A DNA stretch of 64,000 nt, from positions 736,856 to 800,855 of the forward strand of contig MU008176.1 in assembly GCA_010909165.1 (NCBI GenBank), read 5' to 3'. Below are positions 50,990 to 62,571 of the stretch, piece by piece. The notes beneath the pieces were generated by a model. It saw nothing but the letters and a program-made list of their open reading frames with translations, was not told the DNA's origin and did no database searches. The DNA is from Anthoceros angustus. Taxonomy: Eukaryota; Streptophyta; Anthocerotopsida; Anthocerotales; Anthocerotaceae. Positions within the stretch are counted from its first letter, which is position 1, and the number at the start of each line of letters is the position of its first letter. A program made the translations under genes and the position numbers.

Positions 50990-51710
50990 TGGTAAGAGAA
51001 TTAGAAGCCACTGGGCCCGAAGCCGCTCGGCCTCCCGGCCTTTCGAGTCCCAGAAGTCCCGGCCTCCCCCGCCCGCTCAACCTCCCGGACTCAGCCGGAG
51101 GCCGCACCGCCCATGGCGCCCGGCAAACCTCAATCCGCACCGCCCGGCCTGGCTAAGCTCACGCCGCCACCACGGCCTTGGGCCTCACCGCCCGTTCGGC
51201 CTCGACAGACTAGCCGGCCGCGCCACCACGACCTTGGGCCTCACCGCCCGTTCGGCCTCGGCCGCGCCGCCCGACCGTCGGCGTCGGCCTCGGCCGCGCC
51301 GCCCGACCGTCGGCGTCGGGCGCCGACCGTCGGCGTCGGGCCTCGGCCGAGGCCGCGCCGCCCGACCGTCGGCGTCGGCCTCGGCCGCGCCGCCGACGGC
51401 CGAGGCCGCGCCGCCCGACCGTCGGCGTCGGCCTCGGCCGCGCCGCCCGACCGTCGGCGTCGGCCTCGGCCGCGCCGCCCGACCGTCGGCGTCGGCCTCG
51501 GCCCGCCACCGACGGCCGAGGCCGCGCCGCCCGACCGTCGGCGTCGGGCCTCGGCCGCGCCGCCCGACCGTCGGCGTCGGCCTCGGCCGCGCCGCCCGAC
51601 CGTCGGCGTCGGGCCTCGGCCCGCCACCGACGGCCGAGGCCGCGCCGCCCGACCGTCGGCGTCGGCCTCGGCCGAGGCCGCGCCGCCCGCCCGCTAGAAC
51701 CCGCCGCTGG
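50990..51710. repeat. GC-rich ~33-bp minisatellite upstream of LINE B ORF1
   Basis: Units built from GCCGCCCGACCGTCGGCGTC and GGCCTCGGCC alternate with ACGGCCGAGG variants; at least 14 units lie between about 51,260 and 51,690. All six frames are open as a consequence, so the 279- and 194-codon frames here are repeat translations, not genes. It lies at the position of a LINE 5' UTR. Confidence 0.9.
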
Positions 51711-52166
51711 CGGGGACCGTTACCAAAAACCCGATATGAACATCAAGCCCCGAGCCCGTCATAGGGTTCTGTTGGAGCCGACGCAGCAATGTATGTCAGC
51801 CCTTATTATGGGGCAAAGGTAAAAGGTGGGGTGGGGAGTTTTAGTAGGTGAGAGAGTTTTTCCCAAGTCCCACATAACCTGCGATGGTATCCTGCGATGG
51901 TATCTAGGCACGTATTCATATGACCTTGGGAAGAGCATAGTCTCTTTCTGATGCAATGATATGATGTATAACATAGGGGAATAATAACCCTTGCTGAAGA
52001 TTTCTCTCCTGGGGTTGTTTTGATTTATTTTCAAAATTAAAAATTAAAAAAGGGTTTTATTGTGTGCGTGCTCAATTCATGTGTTCAAAGTTAAGCGAGA
52101 GGGGTTCTTCTTGAAGGAATGACACCCGCACACGGGTGCATTGAAACTCCACAGTCAAGCGTCCTT
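51711..52166. other. Unassigned sequence
   Basis: Turns AT-rich after 52,000. GCGATGGTATCCTGCGATGG is a small direct repeat near 51,882-51,901. No gene. Confidence 0.5.
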
Positions 52167-52168
52167 GT

Positions 52169-52468
52169 GAAGATGACGAATCAATATTGAGATGGGGTGT
52201 CATCCATTCCTAGTCATAAATCATGCCCTCGGTGTCGGGAGTGTGCAGGGCCTCCAGATTATAAAATGTAGCTGTTAGTATCTGCAAGGTTACTCCAAGC
52301 TAAAACTAAAACTCCTGGGAAGATGACGAATCAATATTGAGATGGGGTGTCATCCATTCCTAGTCATAAATCATGCTCTCGGTGTCGGGAGTGTGCAGGG
52401 CCTCCAGATTATAAAATGTAGCTGTTAGTATCTACAAGGTTACTCCAAGCTAAAACTAAAACTCCTGG
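52169..52468. repeat. 150-bp tandem duplication (two copies)
   Basis: Starts GAAGATGACGAATCAATATT at 52,169 and again at 52,319. The two copies differ at only two or three bases (CCCTCGG/CTCTCGG, CTGCAAGG/CTACAAGG). Confidence 0.95.
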
Positions 52469-52699
52469 TGTGGAACTTCGACATACTTTGAAATATCTAT
52501 ATAAAGTCTCTTAATTCTCTAAAAAAAAGTGAAGAAAGAGGAAAGGTATGTCTTGTATAGTGCTTCAATTATGATATTTTATTCATTTTTATTATATTTA
52601 TAAATAAATATTTTAGAGAAATAATATTAAATTTTGAATGGGCAGGATTGTTTCTAACAATAGTTGAAGATGGACCTCATCCATGTGGTTGCATATAGT

Positions 52700-55330
52700 G
52701 TAATTACACTTACTAGAATCATTTGACTTTGAACTTACCCAACCTTGTGTTGTATTGGATTGCATGTTGCGTCTTGTATTTTTAATGGCTTCTTGGACGA
52801 CATTGCTCAAGCCAATGCTAACCTGGAAGGAATTTCGGTGGCACTACATTTTATTACCTTGCCAAGAGGTTTCATGTATGGTATATGTTATGTGAAGCCA
52901 AGGGTTCATGACTTGTGGGCTACATAAAGACTTATAGCTTTCGAGGATGAAATAAGATTCACGTATTTTTTCTGTTCAAATGGACAACATTTAGCTACTT
53001 GTGCAACATGGTGCTAGCTTGCAACGTAAACGAGTACTAGGTTTTTTATCAATTTTGAATAGACTTTTGGAGGTGCATAAATAAGTTGCTATGACCCTTC
53101 GCAGGTTGGCTACAGGAGATTCTTAGAGCTCTATTGGAGAGTCCTTCGGAGTACGCATTGCGACAACGTGCGACTTTACCACGTTCATCCAAGCTATCGT
53201 CGGCCCTGACCAATGCTTGGATGTATGGATTGGGTGGCCCGATACAACTAAGTGGCTGGATAACTCTGCCATTTGGCAAGGGGAAGGCCATATGAGACTT
53301 TCAATGACGCAGCAGGCGGAAGTGGTGCAAACAAGTGGCTGTGCTCAGAACCATTACGAGCAAGGAGCCTTCTCTCGGAAATCCATTCGCCACTAAATTT
53401 TGTACACTAGCTGTCGTGAACATGTGGATACCAGGATTTTGAATAATAGTGAATTTTACAGGCTAGATTAATTTCGATTGTGTGGGCAATCAATAAGAGA
53501 GTACATAATGGGAGATGTAAAATATCCACCACTTTCTTGGTTGATTATCCCCTATCCACGTCATGGACTACTACCGGAGATGGATGCATTCAATTTCAAA
53601 CATTCTTCTACGGAATGGTAGTGGAAGGTGCTTTTGGTGCTCTGAAAAATGAATGGAGAATTTTAGGTCGTAAAATATGACGAGGCAATATTAAATATTA
53701 TATTCAATCTTCGTATGTTTGTACAATTTTACATAACATATGGATTAGCAATAATAATGAAATGGACCCACATCTAGTAACAGTAGATGACCAAGAATTG
53801 GGTCTTGTAATAGGCAACCTTGACAAGATTTACCTCCAAACAACCCCGATGGGAATAGGCTACGGGCCCTATTAATGTAGCATTTGTAGAACAATCATGC
53901 ATGATAAGACTTGTGTGGTTGTGTGATTGTGTGGTTGTGGGATTAGAATAAAACAACCTACATATTACTGTATGGATTGTACTAGTTCACTACTAGTAGT
54001 TAAGTTTGTCCTTTATAATACGGGCTGCTTCAATAATAGATAGAAGCACCTAGAATTTTAATGCCAGCTGAAATATCACTCACAACACTTCTATTGCATG
54101 TGCGAGTTTCTTCTTTTTGCCAATTTTAGACCTAGATGCGAGTTTCTTCGCCTCGGTAGTGGCATAGAGTTGGAGTTATCGGTATTGTAACTCCATAATT
54201 CTTACATGCCTATTTTGTCGTTGAGTATCTGCTACTTTAGAAATCTCTACAATTGCAACATTATTTTTTTCCAAAACAGAAAAGAGCTCAGACATTGACT
54301 GTTCTCATATTTGGTTTTACGTTTCAACCTTGCACCTTGGGTGGTTTCATTAGGTGCCTCTTGTCTTCGAGGAATCCCTGCACTACCATCCATGCAATTA
54401 GTACCTGCACTGCCAACCTTGTTACCTACACTGCCATCCTTGGTACCCGCACTACCGTCCCTGTTACCTACAATGTCATCCATGTTACATGCTTCAGCAC
54501 CATACAACTCAACATAACTATCTGCAGCATCATCTGTAGCGCTAGCTTTTTGGGCATAGGTGTTGTCAAATTGGCTAAAAAGGGAGGAGTTCAAAGTCTC
54601 ATTCGCCGCCACTTACCTGTTGGCCATAAAAGAGGCCATGCATTCATATCACTATGGCGCAACAATTTGGGCAATTTTTGTTCAGACTTCTCGTTCAACT
54701 TTCTCCATATGCCAGTGAGAAGACTTGCCAAAATGAGAATTGGGCCTCTCCCAATCATTGTTTTTGTTGAAATCAGTGTTGTTAGAGCTTTCCACTTATC
54801 CCTACAAATATTGCTTCCCTGCTTTGTGGATGTTGTAGCCTACAAGCATAGAAAAAATTCTTTGCCACCTAACCTTAGCAATGGCATTTTTTTCTTACAA
54901 TCTTGTTTCACTTTGGCGGAGCAAGTCTTTTTTCTTTGCATTCACTATGATCAATATTATGCTTCATCCCACCACTTTCATTTCTTGTCCTGCAGACTAG
55001 AAGATTCTCCTAATTAAAGACCTCGAAACTTGCTTTATGCGCTTGGGAGTATGGTTAGTTGTAGGAGGCACACTAGGAGTCACAAGGATGTGGAAGATAT
55101 CTGGTAGGGGTGCCAAGAAATTAGGACGCATCATTGTTGGAGAAAGAGTTGGGTGTTGGGATTCTAGCACGTGAGACGCTTCATGGAGAGGTAGGGGAGC
55201 ACTCTCCCACCAATTTGTTGTCTCAGTAGAAGGTAAGGGCGTTATGAGTTGGGGAGAGGAGGCCGTCCTCCACTGAGACGTAGGGGCCAAAACATGTTCC
55301 GAGGATGTATTCCATGTCACCACCTATCAA
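52700..55330 (+). mobile_element. Decayed PIF/Harbinger-like DNA transposon
   Basis: On the + strand, pieces of a DDE transposase: IVGPDQCLDVWIGWPDTTKW (about 53,200-53,260), equivalent to the family's GWPGSVHD block, and MVVEGAFGALKNEWRILGRK (about 53,615-53,675), equivalent to the block after the last acidic residue. On the opposite strand at 54.2-55.0 kb a frame (ARLKRKTKYENS; SSHWHMEKVEREV with Trp spacing) resembles the Myb/SANT-like second protein that such elements encode. All frames carry stops. Terminal inverted repeats and the 3-bp target duplication were not found by eye. Confidence 0.6.
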
Positions 55331-56990
55331 GCTCGAAAACCAACGCTCTACCAAGTTCTGTAGTATAGAGAGCACGAAGCCGGGAAGGAGGTAAAGAGAG
55401 GAAACGTGCATGACGAAACGGAACTAATGAGTAAAGGGGTCGTCCAGGTTCCATGGAATGCAGCCCGTCATTAAAATAAGGAAGACCTACAAAGTTATGG
55501 GACGAGGTCTGATGTGGTACTGGTCATTGAGATAAAAGGTAGTTTAGCAACTTTAGGTGTACCTAAAAATGGACCTGGTAAACTTTACTGGGTCCACTAT
55601 AGTTTAGGGTTGGGTGCAGCATTCATTTGCCCATTGTAGTTAGTGTGACGTGGCAAATTTTTAGGGGGGTTGCGTGCACACGCGAACACAACCTAAATTT
55701 CTCAAAAGTGGTTTCTCAAGATGCCCTGTCCAATTGTCATTCCCTATGAATATTACCACCATGCAGCGAGCAAGTTGCCTACTTTTGTAGACAAGTTTTG
55801 AAATTAAAAAAAAAGTTCAGATTATGTACAAAAAAATTTCAAATTAATATGTACAAAAAAGTTCAGATAATGTATATATGCAAGAAATCTGTGTAGATCT
55901 TACATATCTTTGAAGAAACGGGAAGGGACTGGGAAGGCCTCAAGGATCTTCAAATATGTGACATAGAAAGTAATCTTCTTCCTCATTCTGAGGATAAAAT
56001 ATTTCAAGCAGAATGTTCGTTAGGTGATGATGTAATTATGGTAAGCTTTTTCTAAGGTGTTAGGACTTTTTTTAACTTTAACAATAGACTCTGAGGTACC
56101 AAGGATATTTTTTCTAGGCTTCAACATCAAACACAAAGGATCACATGGTAAAATATCATAATCTTTTTTATCTTTAAGACAAAGAACTAATATTTTTAAT
56201 TGTCAATACTTCAATTTGAGGATGACACCCTACATTTTCCGACAACTTCAAGTTTAAAAAATATCCCAACAAGGTAGCTCCATCCCAATAGTTTACCAAC
56301 CCAAGGGGGCATAGCTGCAGAATTATGAACAATTCATAATTTTCAAGCTATTTTTAAAATTACATGGTTTCTTGTACACTAGACTTAAGATATGCTAGAC
56401 TTCTTAAAACGAGTTATTTACGTAAGATCATTATTATTTTGAATTCAATTTAATCGTTCCTCATATAAAGAGCTACTTAAGGTATCCGAGTATTTTTAAC
56501 TTTCAATACTTGAACCACCTGCATCTATATAATATATAGATTATATATAAATAATATAAATAATATTAGTATTGAATATAACAAACGGATGTCCGTTCAA
56601 GGAAACGCACTTTGAAAGAAAGTTGTGGTCGTAAGCTTGATCCAAAATGTAACTCAAGAGTTACTACCACGTACACGAAAGTTCCAATAATGATTTTGTA
56701 ACTCCACACACACGGAGAGAGGATGTCGACTGCTTGCAGGCTACGCGACTCACAGGTGGCAAAAATGCAGCGTAATACCGAAGCTGGAGGCTTAATCTGG
56801 GGAGGGGATGACGGGGAAGCGCGGCTCGGAGACCACGAATTTGACAACTTATGAGGGTGGCAAGCAAACAAGCAGAGTTCTTCCGAGACAAAGGCGTGTG
56901 CGGACGAAGCAGCCATCCTCCTCTGCAAACGCTGGGAGACTGACCGGCAAAGTGCTGCGAGGCCGAGCATGTAGGTTCTTGCAGAGGGTC
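55330..56990. other. AT-rich intergenic sequence
   Basis: Low-complexity AT-rich DNA, including ATATAATATATAG-type runs near 56,525-56,570. No ORF with features. The last ~200 bp should hold the first F-box gene's promoter. Confidence 0.6.
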
Positions 56991-56994
56991 TGCA

Positions 56995-58537
56995 ATGGAG
57001 GCCGGAGGATGGGACCTTGCCAGGGCCATTGTTCCCGTGAGTAACTCTGCACGCGTGCAATCCTGTAGTGGGGTCAATTTTGAATGTATGTATGAATCCG
57101 ATACAATGCGATGCGATGAATGTATGAATCCGTTCTTCTTTTCACCATGGAGCAATGCAGGTCAGGCGGACGCATGGACCTCAACTCCTGATGCGGATGC
57201 TGGGAGACGGGGCTGTGGATCCTGGTAGTTGCGACATGGATGGCGCGCTGTGGAGCCGGCTGCCGGGGGCGATGCTCACCACCATTCTGCTCCTGCTGCC
57301 ACGCATCAGCCAGTTGCGGTTCCAGGCGGTTTGCAAGAAATGGCGCGCGCTCCTCAGATCCGGCTGCGAGAATCGGTCCGGAGCCCTGCTCTGCGCCTTC
57401 CGCCTGCACATCGACGGGGGGCCTCCGTCCAGACAGCGGGAGCCAGATGCCTCTCCCGGGACGGCTCGCAGGAAGCTGCACAAGCTGGATGTTTCTCGGA
57501 GCATTCCGCACTTCTGGGATGGCCTCAACTCCCTGGACAAGCGTCCTGATGCGGATCGGATCCGCGTAGTCGCGCAAGACGGCCTCCTGGCCATCCAGGA
57601 GAGCGCGGTGGTCTCCTTGGAAGGCCCGCTCGAGCAGGAGTTCCGGAACCTCTTCTTCATCAACCCTATGACCAACACCTGGCGCAGATTGATCAAATCC
57701 GGAGTCCTCCTCAGCGATTGCGTGGAGCTCGACAAGGCCAAGACGGACATCGGCATCGACGGCAAGCTCTTCTACGCCTGCAGCAACACGCAGGACAGCT
57801 GGTTCCGGAACTGGATCACAGGCTTCTACTCCCCGGACACTCTCAGGTGGAGCCAGCCTTGGAGAAGCTCCGGCGTCTCCTGGAACCAACATGGAGGAGC
57901 AGCACGGAGGCCTCATGCCGATCAGCCCGGGCACGCCTGGTCCGATTCCTTCAACGAACGTGCCGTCATCTCCAACGGCGTTCTCTACTCCTACCAGGCC
58001 AATACCGACAGCCAGATGTCCCTTCTGGTGCACAACATCGAGGCATCCACCTCAGAGTCATTCTGCATCCAAGTGCCAGGACCCTCCCGCCATCTCCGCT
58101 TCTTCCTCGTCAAATCCCGAGCCGCAGTCTTCTTCGTCGGCCTCTCCTCATCCCCCCGGCCCGGATTTCAAATATGCAAGCTCATCCACCCCGCCAAATG
58201 GGAGCCTGTGGCATCCATGCCCGAAACCGTGCTGCAGCAACTGGAGCGCCTGGGGTTTCTTTGCAACGACGAGCAAAAGAACATGGAGATGTTCGACGCT
58301 TGCATCACGGCCGGGGACTGCATTTTCCTCCTCTTCCGAAATCCGGCCGAGCTCAGAATCGTCTGCCACGATCTGGCAACCAAGTCGTGGCACTTCGCCT
58401 TCGAGCCCGAGGGGGATCTCGCCACATTCCAGGGCTTCTTCGAGGCTAGGGTCGACGTCCCTCTCTACAAGCCCGGTTACAAGGGCAGGGACGAGCTCTT
58501 CACTTGGGAAGATCCTGCAGGCTATTTGATGTGCTAG
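56995..58537 (+). CDS. F-box protein (first of a tandem pair)
   Basis: Substrate adaptor of an SCF ubiquitin ligase by family. The main exon reads to TAG at 58,535-58,537. The F-box is LWSRLPGAMLTTILLLLPRI, then QLRFQAVCKKWRALLRSG. A C-terminal region of F-box/kelch type follows (FFINPMTNTWRRLIKSG; ATFQGFFEARVDVPLYKPG). By analogy to the second gene I propose a short first exon 56,995-57,036 (MEAGGWDLARAIVP) spliced from GTGAGT to the AG at 57,159-57,160, phase 0; the alternative is a start at 57,155. GC-rich third positions contrast with the AT-rich surroundings. The target protein is unknown. Confidence 0.82.
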
Positions 58538-58912
58538 TTTTAATCTAGATCCATGTGCCTACATAGCTGTGTTCACATGCAGCAACCGCGTTGTGGCTTG
58601 AAAGAAAGAATTTGGCTCACCGGCGTACGATAGTCGCTTTACGGGCGAGGAATGAGCTTGTCCCATTTGCCCAAAGCTTGGGCGATTCATGACCGGGCCG
58701 CGCGTCTCGCGGAACGTCGATCGTGCTGTCGTCACGGTGACGAAGGAATTTCCGGCAATGCGATGACAGCGGACAGGCTCGCGCTGATGGAGGCGGTGAT
58801 GAGGCCCGGGCTCTGATTTCCGGGAAGAGGACTGGTGTGCCGGGAGTTGAAATTGCTCAGCGAAGCGCTTTGTTGTTGGCTCAGGCTCAGGATCAGGAAG
58901 GATCAGGATCGC
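58538..58912. promoter_or_regulatory. Spacer between the tandem F-box genes
   Basis: About 375 bp holding the 3' end of the first gene and the promoter of the second. The Ser/Leu frame on the minus strand is a shadow. No motif is asserted. Confidence 0.4.
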
Positions 58913-60465
58913 ATGGCGTCTCCACCACCGTGCCCCGAGTGGGCTGCCGCGAGGGAGCTCGGGGAGGAGACCAGGATGGCGATTCTGCAGAAGGTGAGGG
59001 TGATGCAGTGGGGGAGAATTGTTTTGGCTGACTGATTTGCAAGCTGCTGATTTCGGGGTGTTGGGTTGGTGGGAATTGGGTTCTGCAGATGAGCAGAGGG
59101 CCAAACCTGGTGGTGCGGATGCTGGGAGACGGGGCCCTGGGCTGCTGCAGCTGCAGCTGCGACATGGACGGGGCTCTGTGGAGCAAGCTGCCCTGGGAGA
59201 TAGTGCTCAAGGTGCTGCTCTTTCTCCCCCGCATTACCCAGCTCCGGTTCCGGGCGGTGTGCAAGGAATGGTGCGAGCTCCTGTCGGTCGTGCAACCCAG
59301 TGGGTCGGGGCCGCTTCTGTGCGCGTACCGGGTGCAGGGCGAGGAGCAGCAGGCTGTGCCTCGGAGGACGGTGTGCACCATGAACCTGTGGAGGGGCTTT
59401 CCGCACTACGGGGACAGCTACTTCCGGCAGGCGCTGAGCCACAGCCGGCTGGATGTGGACAAGCATTCGCTCACGGCCCAGGATGGGGTGCTGTGCATCC
59501 TGGTGCGGACGGATGTGGATGCGTACTGGGACAACCCTCGGAGGCGGGAGATTCGGGATGTGTTCTTCGTGAACCCCATGACCAGCACGTGGAGGAGGAT
59601 GGTGAAGACTGGGTGGCCGGATTTGTATGGCTACAACCTGTGGGACAAGGTGGAGGTGGGGAGAGCCAAGTTCGATCTGGTGAAGGACTCCTCCTCCAAG
59701 GACCCATCAGCCAAGCTGCTCTACGGGTGCAGCCTGCGGGACAGCACGTACCAGGGATGGATCACCTGCCTGTACTCGGACACCCACAACTGGGAGAACA
59801 CGGAGAGGTCTCTGAGCCCGGTGAGGCTCATGGACGAGCGCCTGTGGTTCGACCCTGTGAAGGAGAATTCGGTCATCTGCGATGGGGTTCTGTATGCGTA
59901 CGATGCCAAGGACCATCGTGTGTTTGTGCACCACTTCGAGAAGGACATCTGTGAGTGGCATGCTGCTGTTGTGCCTGGAGCCAGCCACACCCGACGCTTC
60001 TACCTTCTGGAACGTCAGGGAAGTGTGCTCTTCGCAGGCTTCTTCTGCCATGGAGGTAACCTGGGCTACCGGATTTGCAGGCTCAAAGAGGACGTAGTGT
60101 GGACATGGGAGCCCCTGGCCGTAATGCCGGACCATGTGATGAGCCAGGTGAGGGGCTGTTTCCAGGAGGAGGAGTGGAACTGGGACATGTTTGAAGCCTG
60201 TGCTGCTGGTAACTGCATCTACTTCATGTTCCGAAGCAGCACCATGGTCCAATTTGCTGGCTTTGACATGGACCGGAAGCAGTGGCAGTTAGGCTTCCAG
60301 GGTGAGGATCCTCGAGAGCTGGCCACTTACGATGGCTTCTTCGAAGCCAGGATGGACCTCCATCTCTATACTGGTCCCAGCGATGGAAGGAAGGGAGTGT
60401 ATGCTCCTTTCGGTTACGAATCGGGTGCAGGCTACGTGTTTGATCACCACGGACCCTGTACCTGA
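58913..60465 (+). CDS. F-box protein (second of a tandem pair)
   Basis: Two exons: 58,913-58,993 (ATGGCGTCT..., 27 codons, ending AILQK) and 59,089-60,465, with GTGAGG and TTCTGCAG borders, phase 0; 485 residues. The F-box is LWSKLPWEIVLKVLLFLPRI, then TQLRFRAVCKEWCELLSV. The kelch-like body shares landmarks with its neighbour: FFVNPMTSTWRRMVKTG, WDMFEACAAGNCIYFMFRSS and TYDGFFEARMDLHLYTG. The pair is clearly paralogous but diverged, so the duplication is not recent. The first exon could be 5' UTR with a start at 59,089. Role: SCF adaptor, substrate unknown. Confidence 0.88.
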
Positions 60466-62571
60466 TTCTAGCATAAAAGGGCACAGGCAGCAGATGGGGC
60501 CTACTTTATTTTTCAGTGATGTTCCTAGCCTAGCTACTCACTTTTCAGTCATGCTCCAACGTATTTCGGGAGATAGGTTAGGATCTGGATAGCATCTCGA
60601 CATTCTCCGGCAGTCGGGAAAAGACACTGATCTCACTTGAGCGTTCCTGTTGTGCTAAAGCCATTGTCGAGCATATCTTTGATGGGAATACTCATTCGTG
60701 CATGCAAATTTCTTGTTCATTGCTATTGTGTTGGCCATTAGGAAATTCCTTAGCGAGCACTGATTTTATGTCTTCGCCAGGCGAGCACATTGTTTCTTGT
60801 TTTGGAGCTTACAAAGCCATCATGGCAGAACAAGTCCCCTTTCTGGCAAGAACAAATCGCCTTCCTAGCTTTCTCCTGGTTAATGTTTTACCAGTTAGCT
60901 TTTTCCTGTTAGCTCTTTCAAAGGCCAGTTTCTACTGGATTAGTCCCCTCTTCCTGGGGCGCGCTGGTTGCCTTTGTGGGGGTATGGGCACGTAGAAATT
61001 ATCTACAATCATGTATAGATGACATGATACAGGGCGATACTCTAACCAGTTGAACTACAATCCCAATCTCCCAATCCCAACGTTTCGAACCACCAGCCGT
61101 TATAGCAAAACCCTGCAAACTCCGGGCTTTACCGATCTAGTGTGTCCTGCCTTATGTTAGGGACCTTCATTGTTTTCTTTAGCTGCCCTTGTTCCTTTTT
61201 GCTCTACCCCAGGCTTTCTTATGAGGCTGGGTAAGCAGTTGGGGAGTGTTTCCTAGCTGCTTGTGTCCTGCTTTCTGTTCGATCCATAAAGTCTCGTGTA
61301 TTCGGTGTAAAAAAGATACCCTTCCCTCGCCCCCATTCTCTCGGCCGTCCTGGACCCGAATATTGAGCAGGCTAACCCAACCGAGGCCGATACTCTTCCC
61401 TGGTGGCGATCGAGCAGAGCAGCTGTGTTACTAGGAGTAACAAATAGACGGGTTAGCCGCACCATTGTTGCAATCACTCCTTTCTTGGCTCCTTCTATGT
61501 ATGTACCTTCGGGCCCATCCATTGCCAGTGTCGTGAGTTTCGCTCTAGAAACCTATGTATCTTATCCGATTTCGATTCTTTCCTGTAAAATGTGGCGTCG
61601 ATGTCGGGAGGCCAACCCTGTTGCCTTTCTGCTGCTCTTGCGTAACAGGGTTGGCCTTCCGACAGATGTACTTCGTCGTTCTGTTGCTGTCCTGCGTAGT
61701 TTGAATACTTTGCTCATGTCCTTGGATTGACTGACAGGGTGGCAGCTTCGTTTCATTCTCATTGTTTATGGTTTTGCTAACCATGTCCCAGCTTGCCCAG
61801 ACACCTGAACCCGTTGGCATAGGCTCTGGCCCGTTACAAGACGTGCATTCTATAGGACGGGATTCGCAAAATACTGAAAACCCGCCTTGCCCCTATGGCT
61901 ACCCATGGAAGCATGTTAGGCAAACAAGCCCTCGCTGAACAGTAATGCTGCCCTCCTTTAAATCCACAGCAAGGTCACCAGCTAAACCAGTGCTGCTTGC
62001 CTGGAAAAAAAGCAGGCAGAATTAGACACAGTAATTTCTTCAAGTCCTGCTGTTCAATTGGGTCAGCAGGTTGCCAAGCACGAACAGACATTTCACAGCT
62101 GACGTAAGAGGAGCTGTGGGGCCCAGGGTGGGATTGCCCGGTGGACATTGAAGTGAAAGATGCATGCCAAGTTTTTGACAGCTTTGCCACAAATGATGTG
62201 GTGACATGAATTGCCCTGATTGCACAGCAAGGGCTTGGACATGAAGCGCGTGTTGTGTATGGACAAAGGGAGCAAGAGAGCCTGTTTTTGGCTCACCATG
62301 TTGCTTTGGAAATTCTATACCTAGTTAAACATACTTAGGTCGGTGTTTTTGGACGAATCCAGGCTTATTACCAACAGTGCGCATACGCAGGGCGCGCGAT
62401 GATAAGATAGTTCCTGATGTAAAACGCACTCCCCGTCTGTGTGTTCGTAGACTAATTTGTGTGCTGCCTGCAAGAACCTTCTCGCCTCCTCTGGATATAT
62501 ACTCAGGCAAAATTTGTTGGTTCTCTATACACGAGAGTGCATTCCAAACCCCTGAAGTCGATGCAGACAAG
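60466..62571. other. Intergenic region between F-box 2 and LTV1
   Basis: Contains the F-box 3' UTR and about 2 kb without a recognisable protein gene. A tRNA-like fragment lies at 61,029-61,064. A 101-codon frame at 61,425-61,730 has no family features. Confidence 0.5.
61029..61064 (-). tRNA. 5' half of an organelle-type tRNA-Asp (GUC), fragment
   Basis: On the minus strand GGGATTGTAGTTCAACTGGT and then TAGAGTATCGCCCTGT match the acceptor, D-arm and anticodon 5' strand of plastid/bacterial-type trnD. The anticodon loop and 3' half are not present next to it; about 20 bp upstream in the same strand a TGGTTCGAAAC T-loop-like stretch occurs. It is probably a small piece of transferred organellar DNA, not an expressed tRNA. 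Confidence 0.5.

Noticed and set aside
50925-51764. 279-codon Ala/Arg/Pro-rich open frame (and overlapping 194-, 128- and 99-codon frames)
   Set aside because: Translation of a stop-free GC-rich minisatellite; all frames on both strands are open there.
51771-52040. Possible solo LTR starting TGTTGG
   Set aside because: No matching CA end, no second copy and no target-site duplication could be seen.
57074-58033. 319-codon minus-strand frame over the first F-box gene
   Set aside because: Shadow of a GC-rich coding exon; the sense strand carries a clear F-box.
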